Source of the DNA: Rodentolepis nana
Taxonomy: Eukaryota > Platyhelminthes > Cestoda > Cyclophyllidea > Hymenolepididae
Reading direction: 5' to 3'
DNA: 15,019 bases
Assembly (NCBI GenBank): GCA_900617975.1
Contig: UZAE01001139.1
Span: 1 to 15,019, forward strand
Numbering within the stretch: the stretch's first letter is position 1; each line of letters starts with the position of its first letter. Of the stretch, positions 8,411 through 15,019 are shown piece after piece. Made by a program: the position numbers and the translations under genes. The notes beneath the pieces were generated by a model that saw only the letters and a program-made list of their open reading frames with translations, did not search any database and was not told the DNA's origin.

Positions 8411-8767
8411 TTAAATGTACTCTGGCTGTCGTTCGTCTTCCGAAAGAAAGGGTGGCTTTTCCTCGGCGGGATTGTATAGACAGAAGGGTTGATGGGCACG
8501 GAGAGCCTCATAGAAGGCACAGTCGTTCTTCAGGTGAAGAGTGAGTTGTGTCCCGAGAGGGGCGGGGAAGTCAGTAATATGCCAATGGTGCACGGGCTCC
8601 CCACAGCGAGGAAGACTCCAAACAAAGCCATGAATACGCCATCTACTCACTCCAAGAGCTCCCTTGTACCGTTGCCACATGGGGCTTACTATTCCCCTTG
8701 TGAGTAGTGTGCGTCGACATACTTCACCAAGAAACGGAGAAACTCGAAAGAGGTTCATTAGGCTCAC
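8411..8767 (-). CDS. FBXO30: FBXO30/40-like last exon (F-box second half and C-terminus)
   Basis: The exon encodes 118 residues plus a TAA stop. It begins VSLMNLFRVSPFLGEVCRRT, which completes the F-box started in the previous exon; vertebrate relatives read SLCQL...SxLxRDVCxSLL here. LLTRGIVSPMWQRYKG matches the LLQxRGMVxLxWxxKKY block, and SRWRIHGFVW matches SSWQIKEKVW. The C-terminal LTLHLKNDC corresponds to ADHLKKC. The acceptor is ATTGTAG|GTG, phase 0. The protein ends in a divergent, Pro/Glu-rich tail (PAEEKPPFLSEDERQPEYI). Confidence 0.9.
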   Translation of the reverse strand: MSLMNLFRVSPFLGEVCRRTLLTRGIVSPMWQRYKGALGVSRWRIHGFVWSLPRCGEPVHHWHITDFPAPLGTQLTLHLKNDCAFYEALRAHQPFCLYNPAEEKPPFLSEDERQPEYI

Positions 8768-11700
8768 CTACAATCGACACATATAAACGTGTTAAGCTTT
8801 ATTTTTATCATTGCATAGGAAGACACATAACTGCACATTTCCAATCGCATTTCTTCTACTTTCTAATCTCTTGTAACCACTCGTTCCTTTTTTATCATTC
8901 TTTGCAAGTTTTACAATTGATAGAATTTACAAATTCATATTTAACACGCATAATTTATGTTTTGTCCGAATAATCTGTCGGTAATTATTTATGACTGATT
9001 ATGTCAGGGTCGTTGTTAGCGTTTCCAGACGATTTAAAGTTTGATAAAATAATATGAATTGATAATATTTTATCCCATGTTTATGAAAGTCTTGTAAAAA
9101 TTCGTATGAATCTCAAAAAATAATACCACCCATTATCAACTCTCCAATGATAAATTGTTTACTTCTTACTATTCATTAGAATTCAAATTTTCTTTCAATA
9201 ATTTTGAGCTGCAACCGATTAAATTTGTAAATACCCGAGTTTAACCCACTCTCCTCCCACCATAACCCTGGACTTACCTCATCTAGTTGCTCGTTGATGA
9301 TTTAAACACGAATCTATTCCACTAGCGTCTGTCAAACCACTGTCGGTCAACTCCTATAGCCAATTTCTTTCGTTAGTTCCTTTCTCTTCCTATCCATTTA
9401 CTTCCTACCCATGTGAAAAGTCGCCTTGGATTATCCTCACTAATTTATTTATCCTTTTCTCTTACTCGTTGCAGTTTTATTTCTATTTCTCCGAGTCTAG
9501 GCCTCCTGAAAATCGTTGATTTTATGATTAGGATAATGACGTTGTTAACTTGGTTGATAAGATAATGAATTCGAAAAGGAAGTATCTAATATGATTTGAC
9601 TGGGTACTATAGAATTTGCGGTTGATCATAGTTAACAAGGAGCGTTTTCATCCACAACTTCAAATTCAAATACAAATTTTGGACTTAAAATTTCGTAGAA
9701 TTTAAAAGAAATATCTGCCGAAGCGGAAATAGCCTCTGTGTTCAGGATTATTATATGGTTTCGGTAACTAATAGAGCAAAGAGTAAAATGATTGGCACTC
9801 GATTTCAACGAAATACGGCACATATATCAGTCGAATCCCCAGCTTAAAAGACATCGGTGGAAGATGGAGAAAATTGCCAAAGATGATAATTCTTTTTAGA
9901 AGAGAGTGTTAGCAAAGCCGTCTATATAGAAGCATTTCAAATTTTTTTATCCAGATCATCACTGATCTCCGAAGCCCAAGCATCTCGACATCACTGCGGT
10001 GATCAATCCTGTGATGTTCTCAAGTTTCATGAAGAGCGCTCAGGGGGCATTCTCAAATGGTTTGCTTCACTTTGGGACACACACGCACTTAAGTGGCACT
10101 TGAGCCAGTGTTTCTAGGGTTCAAGTACCCGACCAGCTAGAACTGGAGCCTTCACACATTTTTATCCTCCTGCATCTCAATGAAACCAAATGGAGTTACA
10201 TTTATCATGATAAATCTGAAATAGGGCTCAATGGCAGACAACAGCGATAATTTTTGCACTCGGAGAAGTATTCAACCGTTTAACAGCAACAGAGACCGAG
10301 GGAATAAAATGCTATTTTCTTTTGAAAAGTGCTAATTTCGCGCATAAGGAAACACGAAGGTGTTTTAAATAGTTCATTTATGTGACAACAATTTAGTAGC
10401 ACACTTTTGGGACACACACGCACACATCAACCTTCACTTCTGCCTAGCAAAGTAGAAATTCTTAAAATATGCAGACAATTGACCTCCAGAATTGCTGAAC
10501 TGCATTTCAGAAATGAGTATATAAAGTTTTGAGAAAATATTCCTTTCGTATATAAGGAAGACCACATAAAATGAATTTAAGAACATTCGCCCAATTTTCC
10601 TATTTTATAGACTTGAATGAATTATTTGTACATGGTGACTCCATACTGTACATCTTTCCCCAAATTTGGAAGCTTCAGACTAGCCGCTCAGAAGTAAAAT
10701 GTTTTCAATAGTTTCATGATTCATGAATATGCAATTAACCACTTCCTTATCCTATTCCCCAAACAACACGAGGGACTACAGATCATTTTTTAAGCCATTA
10801 AGAACGACAAGAAATTGAGTTTCAGGAATATGTTGTGATTAATTGTCGAGAACTGACAGATGCTTTCGGACCTCAATTTAGATCAACGTATTCATCCCAT
10901 TTCCCAGAGCGGATCAGTTGGAGAGCATACACACACACATAGTATTCAAACAATTCATTTACACTGCAACGAAAACTAATCGAATATTTTCGCGGCGGTG
11001 GAGAGAAACACGAAAGCGTCATCCCTCATGCCATGAATTGTCAATTCGATTGGCTTCCAAAGCGCGCAATCACTTGGGTTTACGAAACTAATTGTGCTTC
11101 AACTCCGTCATGATATCCACTTCAACTTATATAAACAAATTTATTTTGTTTTCCCATTCTTTGAGAAAAGGAAACCGCTGCTTTTAAAACTAGGTCAACT
11201 GAAAAGTCATAAATAGACTTCGGCAAAAGAGGACATCTTCTCAAATCATAGAGGCACTAACCATATTCCAACAACTGGGACACAGCTAATGATAGGAATG
11301 CATGAAAATGAAGTGGATCATCCCTGGAACTCTTTCAAACGTCAAGTTACGATGTTTCAAGATGGTAAGATAGAGGCTAACGAAATCTAAAAGTATTAAC
11401 ATAGAGCTGCGTACCTCATCAAGCATGTCGACAATTTTTTTGATGACTTCAAGAGGGAGGAGATCGAGCCAAGAAGTGGCAACGCATCCATTCGTCGTGG
11501 TATTTCTGACAGCCGCAAGAAGTGAGGCTGGTGGATTTGTAGGCGACTTTGTATAATTAACTACAAGGGGGGAGGTGGGCTGTGCGTTCATTGAGGCAGA
11601 AGGTGTGTAGCAGACAGTGAAGGCGTTTAGTGTGGGCATGTAGGCCAAGCGGGCGGGCGGGGAGGTGCTATTAGGTCGCAGACGTACGACAGAGAACGGA

Positions 11701-14700
11701 CATCCGAGGTAGGCGAGAGGACAGCGTTGCTCCAGCCAATAGTCAGCCTGCACAATTGCCTCTGAATGCAGAAGGGTGTGTCGAGCATAGGCGGCTCGAG
11801 GAATATCCTGATTGCAGAGGAAAGTGTACATTGCTGCTGGCTTTTGCACATATCTTGGAAAAAACTCCATTTGACAGTCTACCTAATTGCGAAGAGGTCA
11901 ATGCAGAGGTCAATAGACTTCTGTTGGAGAAAACTATTAGTAAAGACCTAGAAATTGGATTTCTCTGCTTCCCTCTGTAGCTTTAAAGAGGGAAATACAT
12001 GGAAAAATGAGACTATGGATGCACCTAATTTTTAAATAGCCTCGAAATTCGATTTCGTTGGAATATAAAAAGTTATAAGAACCTGTATAATGTAAGTCAA
12101 AACCGGCAAATTCAACTGAAATTCGAAGGCTTATAAAACGAAAATAAACGAAATATATGAAAAGGATTAGACGTAGCAGATCGGCAATTTTCAAACTTGG
12201 AAATCTTCTTCGTCTGTTTAGAATCTAAAATCCCCAACTTCAATTCATATTCTTGGAAGAAACTTGAAGTTGGACCGGATTCAGCAACACGTTCTAAAGT
12301 ATTTTAAGCATTTTGAACTCAGATGATAGAACAAGATTTTAAAGTGTGTTTGACTGGTAGTCTTTCGCGTTACCAATCACTGCAAAAAATACAATGTTTC
12401 TGCCAAAACTTGAATCCAACGAATTTCATTTTTATACCGCTGAATTAAAACAGGCATTCATTGATTGAGAAAAAATCTAGCTTTATCTGCCCCATTCTCA
12501 AGCTACAAAATTCCTCATCTGCAGAAATAAATTCAAATCTGCGTGTTCATACAGTGGAGTCGCATAGAGCACCATATGAGGTAGAACTCGTGAAATTCTT
12601 GTCGAAATTGCCACATCATAAAATCAAGGTGGCCTATTTAAGCCACCTACTCCTCATGGAATTTGAATTTTCTTCGCTTTCTCAACTCAGTTTCAATCTC
12701 TGATTTGATGTTGGCGTTTCCTGCTCATTTCGAGAATTGTGCACAAACTGAGTCAAACCAATTCAAAAGGGCCTTAATAAACTGATAAAGGAAGGACATT
12801 AAAGAATTTTGAGGCAGTCGGTGGCTCAATCACCTTTTGGCTTTTGTAAGACTTGCAAACAGTTGGCTATTTCAATCGCCAGGGGTAGTTTGGTCGGCAT
12901 TGCAATGCTACAACAAGTGATAAATCACTTAAAAGCATCATGAGACAGCACTTTGCCAAAACAAGCAATCCCAATAAGGACAAATCAACGGTGTTTTATA
13001 ATGATATTTCAAATGCGAAAATTCCTTAATATGAAGCAGGTTGTGCACTTAATAGAGGAAATGCGTTTTTGCGGATATTTTCGACCAAAGTGAGTACAAA
13101 TCAACTCTTCATTTCAGGAATTCGTGACGACCAGTTTCTCTCAGCTCGGTGTTAATTCCACCCAATTTAATGGACAGATAAGCAAAGAGAGGCAAGCAGA
13201 GAGATTTGGGAAAATTTATTAAAGGTGCAAAATCATTTAACCCCCTCTTTCTAAAGAAGCTTCTTTCAAGGTAATGACCAGTCGTAAGCGGACTTCTAAT
13301 AGACTTTATTTTAAAGTAGGGGTGTATAAATGGTTTATTAAAGCAGTATCCGAAGGGAAGAAAGCAAATTAACAAGAAAATTTAACTAAAAGTATTTGGA
13401 GACAAAATGTCAAACGACCAAGGGAACTCCTAAAGGCCACCTTTAAACGGAATGGGACTGACTCATTGGAATATTTCGGTGGTTAATGGATCATCTAGAA
13501 AATGTACAACTCATTCGGTGTAAAATAGAGGACTATTAATTACAATCAGTTTAAATCGTTGGCAGAGAAGTGCCTACCATTATTATTAGACAATGCTTAC
13601 TTTGAATTGTATTTACCATGCTATAAATTTTATAATGAAGCGAAATGTTTTCCAACACTAACCTTGGAAATTAAAGGGAAAGTTTAAAGCCACTCTGTTA
13701 GCCAGTTTTAACCAGAACGTCAAATCGACCCTATGAGAATCTAACTCCCGATTTAAGACTTCGAGACATTCCCGATTTAAGACTCGAATGAGCACGCATC
13801 GGCGACCTCGAGGAAGGAAAAAATGGAGCGCTAACCTGAAGACTGCGATCGCTAATCGCCCAGGACATGGTTTCGGAGAGAGGACAAGAGGATGAAAGAC
13901 GCAGTGTTGACGAGGGAGTGCTGCTCGGAGAAGTGGATGACATGCCGGATCCGATGAGAGAGGGTGTAGCACCGTCTCCGCCGGGTGATTGGACAGGAGT
14001 CACGTCGGCTGAAAAGCTCTTCCCCCCTCTCTCCACGTCTGCGTCCGAATTGGAGCTGCTATCCCCTGCTCTCTCATCTGCTCGAACAAAAATAAAGTAT
14101 GATTCTTAGGAAATGCAAAGTCAATTTGATTTAATTTAGGCAAAATTATTACATTTTATTCAGCTAATTTATTTATACACTTATAAGACCTGAGTAATTA
14201 TGAATTCTGTCCACATCTCCTTCGTCTTCCTGATTTGCAGACGCTGGTTAGCGTCAGGGTTTGCATAATATTCAATGGAAGTTTAGTTTTAAATCCTTTT
14301 CTCTAGAAATCCTTCCATCCTTAGTTAGATAAAAATGAAAATTACGACAAATAATGATTCTTTTAAACTATTTAGTAGCGTTCACATCTTCACGGTCTAC
14401 GAAAGTAACTGCAACAATTTGCTGTTGCGCTGAGAAAAGATGCACAGTGGACACCAAAGTGAACACAAAGAAAGTGAACAAATGAGATGTCATGACATTT
14501 TAAAGATTTCGTAATATATTCTTAGTTGGCATTCTATACCCAGAAATTGAAATTAAATCTATAAATACACACAAACAAAGCTCAATCTAAGAAGTGAATA
14601 TTTTTTACAGGTAAGTGAGTATTTTAGACCCAAATGTCAGAAAAGAAATCTAGGGAATCGATTACATATGAAAAAAAAACATTGAGAAATATTTTAAATT

Positions 14701-15019
14701 ACTTTTTAGTGTTGGTGTCATCATTATCAAAATGTTAAAGTAAAGAAGGGGAGGTAAAATTTGTTACTATATCAACTATAGAAAATAAGTCCATGTTTAA
14801 AGTGAATATCAAAGAGATTATTTGAAACACCGAATAGTCTGTTAAAATGACAGAAGGGAACAAAGTATTTTGCAAAATTATCACCAGGATTTTGAAATAA
14901 AAAAGGCTAACAGTTTTTTCCCAATTTATTATTATTTATCACTGAGTGTGCGATAGACTTACCTCCACATGGTGAAAGGAGTCAATTAACCGGCAGTTGA
15001 CTTCTGACTTCAAACTACC
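8411..15019 (-). CDS. FBXO30: FBXO30/FBXO40-type F-box gene (3' part, enters from right edge)
   Basis: This is an F-box protein, a substrate adaptor of an SCF (SKP1-CUL1) ubiquitin ligase. Vertebrates have two paralogues, FBXO30 and FBXO40, both with an N-terminal TRAF-type zinc finger, a long disordered middle and a C-terminal F-box. Here the secure exons are 11882-11415 and 8767-8411, joined in phase 0, preceded by 14077-13836, which also ends in phase 0. Family signatures include EQRCPLAYLGC (vertebrate EQRCPLAYYGC), the preceding Cys...His...His segment, the F-box LDLLPLEVIKKIVDMLDE plus VSLMNLFRVSPFLGEVC, then LLTRGIVSPMWQRYKG and a VW-x-L block. The zinc-finger exons lie outside the window. 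The symbol is used in the sense of the ancestral FBXO30/40 gene. Confidence 0.88.
8768..11414 (-). other. F-box gene last intron (2.65 kb)
   Basis: It is a phase 0 intron that splits the F-box: donor GAG|GTACGC at 11414, acceptor ATTGTAG at 8768. It is AT-rich except for a GC-richer patch at about 9950-10160 that contains two small hairpins (9953-9968 and 9990-10003) and one copy of a 21-22 bp direct repeat. A strong unused minus-strand donor (GATGAG|GTAAGT) is present at 9277. No nested gene seen. Confidence 0.7.
10068..10423. repeat. Direct repeat pair, 21-22 bp, 334 bp apart
   Basis: CACTTTGGGACACACACGCAC (10068-10088) recurs at 10402-10423 with one extra T. The flanks outside the repeats do not match. 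The pair could be target-site copies, remnants of terminal repeats of a small element, or two copies of one simple-sequence-rich word. Confidence 0.5.
11415..11882 (-). CDS. FBXO30: FBXO30/40-like exon (zinc-binding segment and F-box first half)
   Basis: The exon is 468 nt long, phase 0 at both ends, 156 codons. It opens VDCQMEFFPRYVQKPAAMYT, the counterpart of VECVARYQPKQRSMFTFVC in vertebrates, and continues with Cys...ARHTLLHSE and EQRCPLAYLGC. A variable linker rich in Pro, Thr and Asn follows, then LDLLPLEVIKKIVDMLDE, the first helix of the F-box. The acceptor is CGCAATTAG|GTA; the in-frame stop inside that acceptor rules out extension upstream. The donor is GAG|GTACGC. Confidence 0.92.
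11883..13835 (-). other. F-box gene intron (1.95 kb)
   Basis: A phase 0 intron: donor CAG|GTTAGC at 13835, acceptor CGCAATTAG at 11883. Near the donor a 14-bp word (CCCGATTTAAGACT) is repeated at 13747 and 13771, a 24-bp period. Open frames such as 12461-12703 (plus) and 13109-13375 (minus) have no homology or splice support. An additional small exon cannot be excluded, but none is needed for phase. Confidence 0.65.
13836..14077 (-). CDS. FBXO30: FBXO30/40-like exon (Ser-rich disordered linker)
   Basis: This exon has 242 nt, entering at phase 1 and leaving at phase 0. The protein is low-complexity: DERAGDSSSNSDADVERGG, then a Ser/Pro/Thr-rich stretch ending MSWAISDRSLQ. The acceptor is TTGTTCGAGCAG|AT and the donor is CAG|GTTAGC. 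The GC content is clearly above the flanking introns. Phase 0 at the donor fits the VDC exon. There is no conserved motif, so the assignment rests on splice sites, phase, composition and position; vertebrate homologues are disordered at the same place. Confidence 0.72.
14190..14229 (-). CDS. Tentative 40-nt exon of the FBXO30/40-like gene
   Basis: The acceptor GCAAATCAG|GAAGAC and a weak donor CAG|GTCTTA enclose 40 nt encoding EDEGDVDRIHNYS plus one base. It enters at phase 0 and leaves at phase 1, which is exactly what is needed to bridge the open frame of the edge exon (ends phase 0) and the 14077 exon (starts phase 1). The donor matches consensus poorly and there is no homology support. 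Confidence 0.25.
14601..14620 (+). promoter_or_regulatory. Recursive-splice-like motif
   Basis: TTTTTTACAG is directly followed by GTAAGTGAGT, so a perfect 3' splice site abuts a perfect 5' splice site with no exon between. This is the ratchet-point layout of recursive splicing. It lies on the plus strand, opposite the F-box gene, where I see no gene. Confidence 0.35.
14963..15019 (-). CDS. Tentative partial exon at the right edge
   Basis: A strong donor GGAG|GTAAGT sits at 14962. Only one minus-strand frame is open from the window edge to it (SLKSEVNCRLIDSFHHVE, phase 0). I see no recognisable motif. It may be an internal exon of the FBXO30/40-like gene; an ATG close to the donor (ATGTGGAG) means it could instead be a 5' leader exon. 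Confidence 0.35.

Noticed and set aside
9272..9300. Strong minus-strand donor GATGAG|GTAAGT preceded by codons reading QLDE, echoing the MLDE end of the F-box exon
   Set aside because: The frame is open for only eight codons before a TAA and there is no acceptor in that stretch, so it cannot be an exon; probably a cryptic donor.
10118..10129. tRNA-like B box
   Set aside because: There is no cloverleaf and no convincing A box upstream, so it is not a tRNA gene; kept only as a weak hint for a short element.
11895..11912. AGGTCA direct repeat with 6-bp spacer, like a nuclear receptor site
   Set aside because: It lies in the pyrimidine tract region of the 11882 splice acceptor, and two hexamers are easily met by chance.
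13867..14109. Plus-strand 80-codon open frame opposite the Ser-rich exon
   Set aside because: Antisense shadow of a low-complexity exon; the minus strand has good splice sites at both ends in matching phase.

Overview
The window looks like animal (metazoan) nuclear DNA, AT-rich, with spliced genes. I recognise three conserved protein-coding genes, all on the minus strand. From the right edge leftwards, in transcription order, they are an FBXO30/FBXO40-type F-box gene, a KDM8/JMJD5-type JmjC oxygenase gene, and a TAF7 (TFIID subunit) gene. A flatworm, perhaps a tapeworm, is my best guess: introns are short to medium, the KDM8-TAF7 spacing is operon-like, and there is a trans-splice-like acceptor directly before a start codon. 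This lineage call is inference only.

Right part (8411 to the window edge): the 3' portion of the FBXO30/40-like gene. Two exons are secure: 11415-11882 (C-terminal zinc-binding segment plus first half of the F-box) and 8411-8767 (second half of the F-box plus C-terminal domain). Exon 13836-14077 is well supported as a serine-rich linker. A 40-nt exon (14190-14229) and a partial exon at the edge (14963-15019) are tentative. The amino-terminal zinc-finger part lies outside the window. Introns of about 2 kb and 2.6 kb separate the exons.

Middle (5659-7072): KDM8, whose 429-residue coding region is one uninterrupted exon. It has all three iron ligands and is preceded by a 61-bp intron and a 5-codon upstream ORF in the leader. 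Only 140 bp separates its stop codon from the TAF7 start. In that gap TAF7 begins with an ATG directly abutting a textbook 3' splice site (TTTTTTTTATCTTAG|ATG). This is what the downstream gene of a spliced-leader operon would look like.

Left part (846-5518): TAF7, with six exons whose phases chain exactly (0, 2, 2, 1, 0, then 1). They encode about 399 residues: the conserved TAFII55 N-terminal domain, then a serine/glutamate-rich acidic half. The end is open: exon 6 ends in a strong donor that overlaps an in-frame stop (GGTGAGTAG), so the protein either stops there or continues into an exon I could not locate.

The rest is intron and intergenic sequence. It holds small repeats, a telomere-like (CCCTAA) patch, a 21-22 bp direct repeat pair, and a plus-strand motif that matches a recursive-splicing ratchet point. 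I found no CRISPR, rRNA, tRNA or intact mobile element.
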